From Myxococcota bacterium (GTDB taxonomy: Bacteria > Myxococcota > B64-G9): a stretch of 64,000 nt of DNA. Positions 42,608 to 51,089 of the stretch are shown here, in pieces. The notes under the pieces are model-generated. The model was not told the origin of the DNA and did no database searches. It saw nothing but the letters and a program-made list of their open reading frames with translations. Made by a program: the position numbers and the translations under genes. Positions within the stretch are counted from its first letter, which is position 1. Every line of letters begins with the position of its first letter. The stretch lies in contig JAKLGA010000001.1 of NCBI GenBank assembly GCA_022710975.1, positions 434,001-498,000 of the forward strand, read 5' to 3'.

Positions 42608-45283
42608 ATGTCCAACCGAATAGCCCAGTGTCTCTGGCTGCTCCTCGTCCTGGCCGCGGCGGCCTGCGGCTCGTCCCCGGACCCGGAGCCGTCCTGCACC
42701 GACCCCGACGGCGATCGCTACGGCCAGGGCGCGGGCTGCCTGGGCGCGGACTGCGACGAGGACGACGCGCGCTGCTGGACCGGGCTGTGCTGTCCGGTGG
42801 ACTGCAGCGATCCCGACGGGGACGGGTACGGGCAGGGCGGCGCCTGCCTGGGCGCGGACTGCGACGAGGGCGCGCCCGGCTGCCACGCGGGCGCGTGCTG
42901 CCCGGCCGCGTGCGAGGACCTCGACGGGGACGGGTACGGCCTGGGCGCTGGCTGCGCGGGCCCGGACTGCAACGACGCCGGCTCGGGCATCCACCCCGGC
43001 GCGCCCGAGGTGTGCGACACGCTGGACCAGGACTGCGACGGCCAGACGGACGAGGACGGGGTGTGCCCGGGCTGCACGGACCCCGACGGCGACGGGTTCG
43101 GCCAGGGCACGGGTTGCCTGGGGCCGGACTGCGACGAGGGGGACGCGGGCTGCAGCCAGGGGGCCTGCTGCGGCCCGGCCATCCCGCGCCTGGAGCTCTG
43201 GGCGCTCGATCTGTGGGCCCAGCCGCTGCCGCAGGGCGAGGCCCAGCTCTCGCTGGTCTGGAACGGCCAACCCGTCGAGGCCTCGGGCTGGCCCCGGGCG
43301 GTGCTGCTCCTGCGGGCCCCTGGCACGCTGGAGGGCCGGCTGGCGGCCCCGGATCACGAGGAGCTGTACTTCTCGGTCGAGGTCGTCGATCCCGCCGGCG
43401 CGGGCGGGGTGAGCGCGAGCCTGGACGCCGGCGTGCGCGACGCGGGCCTGACCTCCTCCTACGATCTGCGGCTGGTGGACGGCCAGCAGACGCCGGTGCA
43501 CAGCGTGTACCTGGGGCTGCGCCACGCCTGGTTCTCGGCCCAGGGCCGGCCGGCCCGCCGGGGCAACCTGGCCGAGCTGCTGGTCAACGGCGAGGAGGCG
43601 TTCGGCAGGCTGCACCAGGACCTCGTCGCCGCCCAGGGCGAGGTGCTCCTGTCGAGCTGGTGGTGGATGTCGGACTTCGAGCTGGTGCGGGACGCCGCCA
43701 CCCACGCCGACCTGACCCAGGCCGAGCGCTGGGCCAACACGGTGCTGGGCGTGCTCGAGCGCCTGCCGGCCACCGTCCGCATCCTGGTGGGCGAGTTCTG
43801 GGGCTCGCACGACGTGATGGACTGGCTCACCACCGACTCGACCCTGCTGGCCTACGCCGAGACCGCGGGCGACGGCATCGAGTTCATGGGCCAGGGGAAC
43901 GCCTCCTTCGGCGAGTTCGCCTGGGATCCGTCGGACTTCGTGTTCGGCGACCGGGTGCGCGGCGCCTTCCCGGAGACCGCCGGGCGCGCCTTCGAGGCCG
44001 AGCAGCCCACCGCCTCGCGCCTGCCGGCGGCCTGGGTGGACATGACCGACTGGCCCTTCATCGACCTCGAGGTCGAGCTGGCCTCCTGGCACCAGAAGTT
44101 CAGCGTGGTGGACCACCAGGTGGCCTACGTGGGCGGCATGAACATCAAGAGCACCGACTGGGACGGCCCGCAGCACCTGGTCTTCGAGCACCGCCGCATG
44201 GAGTTCGACGCCACGTCGGCCGAGCGGCACGCGGTCATGGCCAAGGAGCGCCTGCCCGACCTGGGTCCGCGGCGCGACTACATCCTGCGGCTGGAGGGCC
44301 CGGCCGCCCAGGACGCGGCCGAGGTGTTCCAGGCCCGCTGGCGCCAGGCGCGGGCCGACGGCGTGACCTACGCCGAGAACACCACCGACTTCGAGGTGGA
44401 GCGCGCCATCCCGGAGCGGGCCGGGGGCATCCAGCTCCAGGTGACCGCCACCATGCCCCAGCCCTTCTGGGAGCACGCCATCGCCGAGACCTGGTTCAAC
44501 GCGGTCGTCCAGGCGGAGCGCTACATCCTGATCGAGGACCAGTACTGGCGCATCCCGCTGCTCGTGGACGCCATCGCCAGGCGCATGCGCGAGCAGCCGG
44601 GGCTGCTCCTGGTGGTGGTGACCAAGGCCATCGACGAGTGGACCGATCCGGGCTGCGAGTGGACCTACACGACCCACCAGCAGCTGCTGGGGGAGTTCGG
44701 GCCGACGCGCTACCGCACCTATCAGCTCCGCTCCTTCGACACCAGCCCGTCCGCGCAGGCCGGGGAGGTCGCGGCCAACTTCGTGGACATCGACACCCAC
44801 TCGAAGCTCCTGGTGGTGGACGACCGCTTCCTCAGCGTGGGCTCCTGCAACAAGAACAACCGCGGCATGCTGTACGAGGGCGAGCTGAACGTGGCCGCGC
44901 TGGACGAACCGCTGACCCGCGGGGCGCGCCGCCGGGTGGTCGGCGACTGGCTGGGCGCGGGCGCCACCCCGTCCGAGGACACGGCCACCTGGTTCGCCCA
45001 GCTCGTGGCCGCGGCCGACTGGAACGCGGCGGTGCGCGCGCGCTGGGAGGCGCTCGGCGACAGCGCCGATCTCGGCGGCGGGGCGCTGCCGGCCGACCTC
45101 ACCCCGGCGGGCCTGCTCTACCCGCTGCCCTTCGGCGTCCCGGACGACTGCTTCCTCGAGGGGGTAGGCCCGGACATGACCCGCGAGGAGCTGCCCCCCG
45201 TGGTGGGGACCTGGACGGGCGGCGCCGGCCGCGGCGCGGTCAGGGCAGGCGGCGCCGGGAGTAGGCCCGCACCAGCTCGCTGA
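42608..45283 (+). CDS. Secreted phospholipase D-like protein with MopE-type repeats
   Basis: The 891-residue lipoprotein (LAAAACGS signal) has about four Cys/Asp units in its first 190 residues, of the form CTDPDGDxYGQGxGCLGADCDE, including one true MopE unit (VCDTLDQDCDGQTDEDG). The rest is a phospholipase D fold with both HKD motifs: HQKFSVVD at about 495-502 and HSKLLVVD at about 731-738, so the catalytic pair is intact. It should cleave phosphodiester bonds, likely in phospholipids, outside the cell or in the envelope. ATG 42608 has GGAGG 6 nt upstream; GTG 42602 is possible. The last 44 bp overlap the facing gene. Confidence 0.9.
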   Translation: MSNRIAQCLWLLLVLAAAACGSSPDPEPSCTDPDGDRYGQGAGCLGADCDEDDARCWTGLCCPVDCSDPDGDGYGQGGACLGADCDEGAPGCHAGACCPAACEDLDGDGYGLGAGCAGPDCNDAGSGIHPGAPEVCDTLDQDCDGQTDEDGVCPGCTDPDGDGFGQGTGCLGPDCDEGDAGCSQGACCGPAIPRLELWALDLWAQPLPQGEAQLSLVWNGQPVEASGWPRAVLLLRAPGTLEGRLAAPDHEELYFSVEVVDPAGAGGVSASLDAGVRDAGLTSSYDLRLVDGQQTPVHSVYLGLRHAWFSAQGRPARRGNLAELLVNGEEAFGRLHQDLVAAQGEVLLSSWWWMSDFELVRDAATHADLTQAERWANTVLGVLERLPATVRILVGEFWGSHDVMDWLTTDSTLLAYAETAGDGIEFMGQGNASFGEFAWDPSDFVFGDRVRGAFPETAGRAFEAEQPTASRLPAAWVDMTDWPFIDLEVELASWHQKFSVVDHQVAYVGGMNIKSTDWDGPQHLVFEHRRMEFDATSAERHAVMAKERLPDLGPRRDYILRLEGPAAQDAAEVFQARWRQARADGVTYAENTTDFEVERAIPERAGGIQLQVTATMPQPFWEHAIAETWFNAVVQAERYILIEDQYWRIPLLVDAIARRMREQPGLLLVVVTKAIDEWTDPGCEWTYTTHQQLLGEFGPTRYRTYQLRSFDTSPSAQAGEVAANFVDIDTHSKLLVVDDRFLSVGSCNKNNRGMLYEGELNVAALDEPLTRGARRRVVGDWLGAGATPSEDTATWFAQLVAAADWNAAVRARWEALGDSADLGGGALPADLTPAGLLYPLPFGVPDDCFLEGVGPDMTREELPPVVGTWTGGAGRGAVRAGGAGSRPAPAR

Positions 45284-48002
45284 GCCGGTCGAGGTCGTCC
45301 CCGTCGAAGGCCACCAGCTCCTCGAAGCCCAGCCCGCCGGAGAGCGCGATGGCGGCCAGCGAGGCCGTCGCCCCGGTGGCGCGGTCCTCGAGCCCCGCCG
45401 GCGGCAGGGGCAGGCTCAGGAGCAGCGGATCCGCGGCCGGCAGGTACACCAGCCAGCGGCCGTTCGGGGCGGCCAGCTCGAGCCGCTGGACGCCGGCGCC
45501 AGGCACCGCGCCGGCCACCAGCTCGCGCGTGGCCACGTCCCAGCTCGCCCCCTCGGGGAAGGGCAGGAAGCCGGGCTCGAAGGTCACCGCCGTGGGCAGA
45601 TCGGCGGCCACGTGCAGCACCGCCGCCGCGTCCTCGGGGGTGGCCAGGCCGGCGCCGGCCGGCATGGCCAGCGCCAGCACCCCGTAGGCGCCCACCTCCA
45701 GGCCGTCGTGGGCCGGGGCCAGGCGCATGACCAGCGAGGCCCCGCTGCCCGAGGCCTGCGCGGCGGAGAGCCCGAGCGGGGTGAAGCCCAGCCCGGAGAA
45801 GCCGCCGGCCACCACCACGACCGTGGACAGCGGCGCGCCGTCCAGGCTGGGCGGTTGCGGGGTGAGCACCTCGAGCGCCAGCGTCTGGGGCTGGTCCGGG
45901 GCCAGATCGAGATCGGGCAGGTTGGCCCAGTCCGGCCGGAGCTCGGCGAGGTCCCCGTCCCGATCGCGATCGTCCGCGTCGGCGACCAGCGGCAGGGGGA
46001 ACACCTCGAAGGCCGGCCGCAGCCCGTGCTGCAGGGCGGAGAAGGCCGGGAAGAGCGCCAGCACCAGCTCCTCCAGCGAGCCGATCCCGCCCAGCAGCTC
46101 GCCCAGCAGGCTCATGTCCACCTTGCCGCCCAGCGCCCAGGCGTTTCGCAGCCCCGCCGGCCCGGTCACGTCGTAGCCAGGCTTGATCGAGATGGGCAGC
46201 CCCTGGAGCTCGAGGCCGAGCGTCATGTGCGCCGGCAGCGGCAGGTCGAACACCTGCCCGAGCAGGTTCACCTCCACCTGGTAGGTGGGCCCGAGCAGCG
46301 CGGCGAAGTCGATGGCCAGCAGATCTCCGGACAGGCTGGTGCCGGCCAGCCCCATGGCCAGCGGGCCCACGCCCGGGAAGGTCATCTGCCCGCTGAAGCC
46401 GCCGGCGGTGGCCACCCCGGTGCGGGGCGGCAGGGCGACGAACAGGTCGCGAGACGCGCTGCCGGCGATCGACACCCAGTCGTACTCCGCGTGGAACAGG
46501 TGCACGTCCGCCGGGCCGGCCGGGGCCGGGAAGGAGGCCGCGCCCAGCGCGTCGGTCTCGGCCTGCAGCGTCTGGCCGTCGGCCACCAGCAGCACCGCGG
46601 CGCCGGCGATCGGCCGCCGGCCCACCGCCGAGACCGCGGTCACGCGCAGCGTGTCCGCGGCCGGCTCCAGCACGTTGGTGAAGGTGACCGGGCGGCTGCG
46701 GCGGCCCGCGTCCACCGCCTCGGCCGTGACCAGGGTGGCGCCGGCCTCGGCCCCGCCCACCAGCTCCCGGCCCTCGATGGCGGCGCGGGGCGGGTCGCTG
46801 GAGGTCCAGGCGAAGGTGATCCCGGGCACGGCCTGGCCGGCCTGGTTGAGGGCCAGGGCCTCGAGGCGCACCCGCTGGCCCGGCCGGATCGGCCCGCCCG
46901 GGGTGAGCACCAGCACCTCGTAGACGGAGGTCGGGTTGCCGGGCTCCACGCACGCCCCGCCGCTGCACACCAGGGGGGCCTGGCAGTCGGCCGGCCCGCG
47001 GCACACGTGCGGCCGGCACAGGCCGCCCACGCAGTCCTGGTCCGGAGAGCAGTCGGCCTCGGCCTGGCAGCCCGCGGCCGGGTGGCAGTGCCCGTCCTCG
47101 CAGGTGGCCCCGGCCCCGCAGCTCCCGTCCAGGCTGCAGGCCGGCAGCTCCTCGCAGCGGCCGGCCAGGCAGACGAAGTTCCAGTCCGGGCAGTCCCCGT
47201 CGGCCTGGCACGGCGTGTAGACCTCGCAGCGGCCGGCCTGGCAGCGCATGAGCTCGCCCGGGCAGTCGGCGTCCGCCTGGCACTCGGCCGGGACGCACAC
47301 GTAGTCCACGCAGATGGTGCCGGCCTGGAAGCAGGTCGCGTCGCTCAGGCAGCGCAGGCTGCAGCGGCCGTCCACGCAGGCCCGCAGCTGTCCGCAGTCC
47401 TCGTCCGCCGCGCAGCCCAGCTCGCAGAACCAGCCGTTGCACACCTGGCCGGCGGGGCACTCCTCGTCGGTCGCGCAGCGGGAGGGCAGCGTGCAGGCCC
47501 CCTCCACGCACAGCTCGAAGGGCAGGCAGTCCGCCGGGTCCAGGCACGGCCGGGTCTGGGTGGCGCAGGCGCAGTCCACGCACACCTCGAACAGGCCGCA
47601 GTCCTGGTCCGCCTCGCACTCGCACGACCGGCAGGTCCCCTCGAAGCAGCGCTGGCCGCCGGGGCAGTCCTCGTCGTCGCTGCACTCCTGGGAGCGGCAC
47701 AGGCCGTCCAGGCAGCGCAGCCCCTCGGGGCAGTCCGCGTCCAGGGAGCAGTTGCCGCAGCGGCCGTCAGCCTGGCAGATCATGCCGCCCTCGCAGTCCG
47801 AGGAGTCCTGGCAAGGGCGGAAGCCCTCCCGGCAGTGCTGCTCGACGCAGATCTGGCCGGGCTCGCACTGGCCGTCGTCGGTGCAGATGCTGCCCAGGCC
47901 GTAGTCCTGGCAGCCGGAGCCGAGCAGCGCGAGCAGGCCCAGGACCGCGGGCAGACACGGGGACCGTCCGGCGGACCGGCGGATGGCGGCGCGGGCGCTC
48001 AT
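45240..48002 (-). CDS. Large lipoprotein with many Dickkopf-like Cys repeats
   Basis: The 920-residue product has a lipoprotein signal (LLGSGC, Cys at 31). From about 35 to 390 there are about a dozen units C-x-x-D-x-x-C-x-x-G-x-x-C-x-x-G-x-C, as in CTDDGQCEPGQICVEQHC. An Ig-like domain with TPGGPIRPGQRVRLEALALNQ, another Ig-type region and a long Leu/Ala-rich C-terminal half follow, with DADDRDRDGDLAEL resembling a calcium loop. Such proteins are abundant on myxobacterial surfaces and probably form disulfide-bonded fibres or receptors. No enzymatic motif. It faces the PLD gene with a 44-bp overlap at the ends. Confidence 0.83.
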   Translation of the reverse strand: MSARAAIRRSAGRSPCLPAVLGLLALLGSGCQDYGLGSICTDDGQCEPGQICVEQHCREGFRPCQDSSDCEGGMICQADGRCGNCSLDADCPEGLRCLDGLCRSQECSDDEDCPGGQRCFEGTCRSCECEADQDCGLFEVCVDCACATQTRPCLDPADCLPFELCVEGACTLPSRCATDEECPAGQVCNGWFCELGCAADEDCGQLRACVDGRCSLRCLSDATCFQAGTICVDYVCVPAECQADADCPGELMRCQAGRCEVYTPCQADGDCPDWNFVCLAGRCEELPACSLDGSCGAGATCEDGHCHPAAGCQAEADCSPDQDCVGGLCRPHVCRGPADCQAPLVCSGGACVEPGNPTSVYEVLVLTPGGPIRPGQRVRLEALALNQAGQAVPGITFAWTSSDPPRAAIEGRELVGGAEAGATLVTAEAVDAGRRSRPVTFTNVLEPAADTLRVTAVSAVGRRPIAGAAVLLVADGQTLQAETDALGAASFPAPAGPADVHLFHAEYDWVSIAGSASRDLFVALPPRTGVATAGGFSGQMTFPGVGPLAMGLAGTSLSGDLLAIDFAALLGPTYQVEVNLLGQVFDLPLPAHMTLGLELQGLPISIKPGYDVTGPAGLRNAWALGGKVDMSLLGELLGGIGSLEELVLALFPAFSALQHGLRPAFEVFPLPLVADADDRDRDGDLAELRPDWANLPDLDLAPDQPQTLALEVLTPQPPSLDGAPLSTVVVVAGGFSGLGFTPLGLSAAQASGSGASLVMRLAPAHDGLEVGAYGVLALAMPAGAGLATPEDAAAVLHVAADLPTAVTFEPGFLPFPEGASWDVATRELVAGAVPGAGVQRLELAAPNGRWLVYLPAADPLLLSLPLPPAGLEDRATGATASLAAIALSGGLGFEELVAFDGDDLDRLSELVRAYSRRRLP

Positions 48003-48086
48003 GGGGGGCACCTCCTGGAGGTGGCGTGGTCCCTCCATGCCTACCACCCCGGGCGGGCTGGCCACAAGCCGTGTCCGGCCGGCCGG

Positions 48087-48116
48087 TTGACGCGCGCCCC
48101 GCGTGGGTGCTGGAAT
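48087..48116 (+). promoter_or_regulatory. Candidate promoter implying a leaderless mRNA
   Basis: TTGACG (48087-48092) and TGGAAT (48111-48116) are 18 nt apart. The expected start is 1-2 bases before the ATG at 48125, and no Shine-Dalgarno is visible. Confidence 0.35.
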
Positions 48117-48124
48117 GCCCGCCC

Positions 48125-49093
48125 ATGACCGCCTCCCCGCACATCTACTTCTTCTCGGGCAAGGGCGGGGTGGGCAAGACCACCCTGGCCGCGGCCACCG
48201 CGGTGTGGCTCGCGCGCCGGGGCGAGCGGGTGCTGCTCACCTCGACCGACCCGGCGCACAACCTCTCGGACGTGTTCGACCGCGCCATCGGTCACCACGG
48301 GGCGTGGATCGAGCCCAACCTGTTCGCCCTGGAGATCGACGCCACCGCCCGCTGGGCCGAGGCCACCGGGCAGGCCGCGCCCGCGGACGGGGCGGTGCCC
48401 AGGCCGGCGGGTCGCCTGCAGCGCAAGCTGGCCGAGGCGGTCCAGGTGCTGGGTGAGGCCCCCGGCGTGGACGAGATGATCTCGCTCGACCTGCTGCTGC
48501 AGGCCGCCAGCTCACCCGACCACGACGCGGTCATCTTCGACACCGCCCCGACCGGGCACACGCTCCGGCTGATGTCTCTGCCGCACATGCTGGAGGGCTG
48601 GTTCGGCGCGCTGCTCTCGCTGCGCGGCCACTTCTCCCGCCTGGGGCGCGTGTTCCGGCGGCTGCTGCCGCGCTCGCGCGAGGGCGAGGCCGAGCCGCCC
48701 GATCTGGGCGCGGAGATGGCCTCGGCCCGCGAGCGGGTGGGCGCGCTGCGCGGGCTACTCGGCGACGCGGCCCGCACCTCCTTCGTGCTGGTCAGCATCC
48801 CCGAGGCGCTCAGCGTGCTGGAGAGCCAGCGCACCCTGGCCAGCCTCGCCCAGCAGGGCATCCCCGTGGCGCGCGTGCTGGCCAACCAGGTGCAGCCCGA
48901 GTCGCCGGGCTGCGTCCACTGCCAGGCCCGGCGGACCATCCACCTGCGCGAGCTCGAGCACCTGCGGCAGGTGGTCGGCGCGGTGCCGGTGCAGGTGGTG
49001 GAGGCCAAGCCCCGCGTGGTGCGCGGCCCGGACGAGTTGGCGCGCCTGGGGGCCGAGCTGTGGGGCGCGCCGGCCGGGACGGCAGGAGGGTGA
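48125..49093 (+). CDS. ArsA/Get3-like ATPase
   Basis: The 322-residue product has the ArsA-type P-loop SGKGGVGKTT (11-20), TSTDPAHNLSDVFD (switch region) and FDTAPTGHTLRLMSLP. A CVHC pair near 261-264 matches the CxxC zinc motif of Get3. It is a single-domain ATPase, unlike the two-domain arsenite pump ATPase, and no ars genes are near. Targeting of membrane proteins or a metal-dependent assembly task is more likely. The stop is followed at once by the Rieske gene (GTG 49090 would overlap it), so both work together. Confidence 0.88.
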   Translation: MTASPHIYFFSGKGGVGKTTLAAATAVWLARRGERVLLTSTDPAHNLSDVFDRAIGHHGAWIEPNLFALEIDATARWAEATGQAAPADGAVPRPAGRLQRKLAEAVQVLGEAPGVDEMISLDLLLQAASSPDHDAVIFDTAPTGHTLRLMSLPHMLEGWFGALLSLRGHFSRLGRVFRRLLPRSREGEAEPPDLGAEMASARERVGALRGLLGDAARTSFVLVSIPEALSVLESQRTLASLAQQGIPVARVLANQVQPESPGCVHCQARRTIHLRELEHLRQVVGAVPVQVVEAKPRVVRGPDELARLGAELWGAPAGTAGG

Positions 49094-49098
49094 GCGGC

Positions 49099-49437
49099 GT
49101 GGAGATGGTCAAGGCAGGCCGCGTCGGCGAGGTGCGCGAGCGCGGGCGCAAGGTGCTGGCGCTGCTCGGGCGCAAGGTGGGCGTGTTCGCGGACGGGGAC
49201 GGGTTCTTCGCCCTGGAGCTGACCTGCAAGCACCAGGGCGCGGATCTGTCCGCTGGCCGGGTCGTGGGCGGGGTGGTCACCTGCCCGCGCCACGGCTGGC
49301 GCTACGAGCTGGCCACCGGTCGCTGCCTGGATCACGCCTCGGCGCCGCTGAGGCGGCACGCCCTGGAGCTGCGGGGGGAGGAGATCTGGATCTCGCTCGG
49401 GCCGGTGGAGGGCGGGGCGCCGGGCTCCAATCGCTAG
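49099..49437 (+). CDS. Rieske [2Fe-2S] ferredoxin-like protein
   Basis: The 112-residue product has both Rieske half-sites: CKHQGADL (Cys43/His45) and CPRHGWRYEL (Cys62/His65). It should bind a [2Fe-2S] cluster and act as an electron carrier or as a redox-active part of another protein. No TM or Tat signal is seen, so it is cytoplasmic. I chose GTG 49099 because AGGAGG at 49084-49089 lies 9 nt upstream; GTG 49090 overlaps the ArsA stop, and ATG 49105 is also possible. Its TAG and the facing stop share CTAG. Confidence 0.88.
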   Translation: MEMVKAGRVGEVRERGRKVLALLGRKVGVFADGDGFFALELTCKHQGADLSAGRVVGGVVTCPRHGWRYELATGRCLDHASAPLRRHALELRGEEIWISLGPVEGGAPGSNR

Positions 49438-49901
49438 TGGGCCGCCTCGAAGACGCCGATCACCTCGTCGACCAGCCCCTCGGCCTGGTCCTCGGTGAGC
49501 CCGAGCGCCGAGCGCAGCCGCTGATCGTACTCGAACTCGCAGGTGTTCGTGTCGTAGTCGGCCATGGCCATGGCGTAGGCCAGCTTGTAGGCCTGGTCGC
49601 GGGCGAAGGGGCGTGACAGCCTGGCGGCGGCCTTGCCCAGGCGCTTCTCCTGGCCCTCGGCCGAAGCGCGCTCGGACAGCTCGCCCGCCTTGGCGCGCAC
49701 CGAGCCCTTGTTCACCTGCGGCCCGTACAGCACCAGCATGGCCTTGACGAAGGCGTCCAGCTCCTCGTCGGACAGCACGCCGTCGGAGGCGATGGCCAGG
49801 TAGGCCACCTCCATCATCGCCTCCCGCTCCGCGTCCGACACCTCGGCCGCGACCCCCGGCGGGAAGGCCTTCTCCAGGTCGAGCTTGAACATGCGCTTCA
49901 T
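49434..49901 (-). CDS. TerB-like helical protein
   Basis: The 155-residue product has VSDAEREAMMEVAYLAIASDGVLSDEELDAFVKAML, the D-G-x-x-x-x-E-E helical pattern of TerB-like/DUF533-type proteins. A second part has EFEYDQRLRSALGLTEDQAEGLVDEV. It is acidic and all-helical, without a signal peptide. TerB proteins bind metal or membrane partners in stress islands, but no ter genes are here. The ATG at 49901 has GAGGAGAA upstream. Confidence 0.7.
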   Translation of the reverse strand: MKRMFKLDLEKAFPPGVAAEVSDAEREAMMEVAYLAIASDGVLSDEELDAFVKAMLVLYGPQVNKGSVRAKAGELSERASAEGQEKRLGKAAARLSRPFARDQAYKLAYAMAMADYDTNTCEFEYDQRLRSALGLTEDQAEGLVDEVIGVFEAAH

Positions 49902-49995
49902 GGGTTCTCCTCGTCGCACATCCGGCGCCACGCTAGCACGCCGGGGGACCGGGGGGAAGGGCGCATGCTGAAACGCGAGGGGGACCGGCCTCCCG

Positions 49996-50274
49996 TCACT
50001 TCTTGGAGGGCTTGCCGTTCTTGATGATCCAGGTCTCGCCGTCCTTCATCTCGTAGCCGGGCTTCTTCTCGTCGATGCACAGCCAGCCCGGGCCCACGCC
50101 CGTGGTGGTGTTGCTGGAGATGGAGGTGTGGGTGCCGGAGAAGCACGAGTCCGAGCTCGCGATGAGCAGCTTGTAGCTCTGGGAGTCCTGGTTGGACAGG
50201 GTCACGCCCGCCAGGGCCGACAGGGCGAACAGGCTGATACCGAGCACCGCCACGATGCACGCGATCCGCTTCAT
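49996..50274 (-). CDS. Small exported protein with two Cys
   Basis: The 92-residue product has a signal peptide (about 1-22, LSALA-G). The mature part is 70 residues with SDSCFSGTHTSISSNTTTGVG, a PGWLCIDEKKPGYEMKDG segment and a basic end. Two Cys could form one disulfide. No family recognised. GGAGGG precedes the ATG, and the promoter TTGACG-N18-TACGCT is one of the cleanest in the window, so it may be well expressed. Its length and secretion suggest a surface or signalling peptide, but this is a guess. Confidence 0.65.
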   Translation of the reverse strand: MKRIACIVAVLGISLFALSALAGVTLSNQDSQSYKLLIASSDSCFSGTHTSISSNTTTGVGPGWLCIDEKKPGYEMKDGETWIIKNGKPSKK

Positions 50275-50304
50275 GACATCCCTCCAGGGTTTGGGTTCGT
50301 CGGC

Positions 50305-50334
50305 AGCGTAGCCCCAGCGGCGGAAGCCCGTCAA
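50305..50334 (-). promoter_or_regulatory. Strong candidate promoter of the small exported-protein gene
   Basis: On the minus strand TTGACG (50334-50329) and TACGCT (50310-50305) are 18 nt apart. The ATG follows 30 nt later after GGAGGG. Confidence 0.5.
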
Positions 50335-50362
50335 GCCCCGGGCCTGCGCGCCCCCCTCCGAC

Positions 50363-50392
50363 TTGCCAGGCCGGGGCGAACTGCGGTAAGCC
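50363..50392 (+). promoter_or_regulatory. Candidate promoter of the DUF6918 gene
   Basis: TTGCCA (50363-50368) and TAAGCC (50387-50392) are 18 nt apart, with CCGGAGG between the -10 and the ATG. It is divergent from the promoter at 50305-50334. Confidence 0.35.
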
Positions 50393-50413
50393 GGAGCCGG
50401 AGGTGAACGCCCG

Positions 50414-50860
50414 ATGGACAAGCTGGCGGCGCGCTTGCCGCTCCCGGAGCGGCGCAAGGAGATCGTGGAGGCCTGCGTGGGCTTGCTGGAGACCGAGGTC
50501 GGCCGCAAGACCGGCATGTCTGGCCTGGCGGTCAAGACCGCCTACAAGGTGTTCAAGGCCATCAAGCCGGGGCTGGCGCGGGAGGCCATCGACGGGCTCC
50601 TGGACGACTTCGTGGACTCGCTCGATCCGCTGCACGGGCAGTTCCAGGCGGAACCCCGGGGCAGCTTCGGCGGCTTCCTGAAGGGGCGGGCGCACGAGGC
50701 GGCCGAGGCCCTGCTGGGGGTGACCGACCGCCGGGCCGACGGGAGCCGCCACACCACCCTGGTGAAGCTGTACCGGAAGCTCCGCCCCGCGGCTCTCCGC
50801 AACGTAGAGGAGGCCGTGCCTGGGCTGGGGGATCTGTTCGATCGCTTCTACCGTCCCTGA
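50414..50860 (+). CDS. DUF6918-like protein
   Basis: The 148-residue product has RRKEIVEACVGLLETEVGRK, GLAVKTAYKVFKAIKPG, then DFVDSLDPLHGQF and LLGVTDRRADG, ending NVEEAVPGLGDLFDRFY. This matches a family known to me as DUF6918, found in actinobacteria and Myxococcota, of unknown function. The last 24 codons and stop lie in the first of two 133-bp tandem copies, so a non-coding remnant of its 3' end follows. Promoter at 50363. No TM or signal. Confidence 0.8.
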   Translation: MDKLAARLPLPERRKEIVEACVGLLETEVGRKTGMSGLAVKTAYKVFKAIKPGLAREAIDGLLDDFVDSLDPLHGQFQAEPRGSFGGFLKGRAHEAAEALLGVTDRRADGSRHTTLVKLYRKLRPAALRNVEEAVPGLGDLFDRFYRP

Positions 50861-51051
50861 GCCTCTGGGGTGTTGGGCTGGAAACTCTTCGCGCGGGACG
50901 GCGCGCTCGAGTTTCTCGCCCGCGGCTCTCCGCAACGTAGAGGAGGCCGTGCCTGGGCTGGGGGATCTGTTCGATCGCTTCTACCGTCCCTGAGCCTCTG
51001 GGGCGTTGGGCTGGAAACTCTTCGCGCGGGACGGCGCGCTCGAGTTTCTCG
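50786..51051. repeat. 133-bp tandem duplication containing the DUF6918 3' end and a hairpin
   Basis: Bases 50786-50918 and 50919-51051 are identical except for one position (T versus C in the CTGGGGyGTTGGG stretch). Each copy holds the last 24 DUF6918 codons and stop plus 58 bp downstream. In each copy GAAACTC/GAGTTTC and CGCGC/GCGCG form an imperfect hairpin (50881-50915 and 51014-51048). A 4-base start of a third copy follows. It looks recent, since only one change has accumulated. The rest of 50861-51089 holds no gene. Confidence 0.95.
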
Positions 51052-51089
51052 CCCGACCTCTTCGACCGGCTCTGCGGCCGGGACCGAGC

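Noticed and set aside
48125-49093. Arsenite pump ATPase
   Set aside because: Single ATPase domain, Get3-type CVHC, and no arsB, arsC, arsD or arsR nearby.
50786-51051. Insertion sequence remnant
   Set aside because: No transposase, terminal inverted repeats or target-site duplication; it is a simple tandem copy of local sequence.
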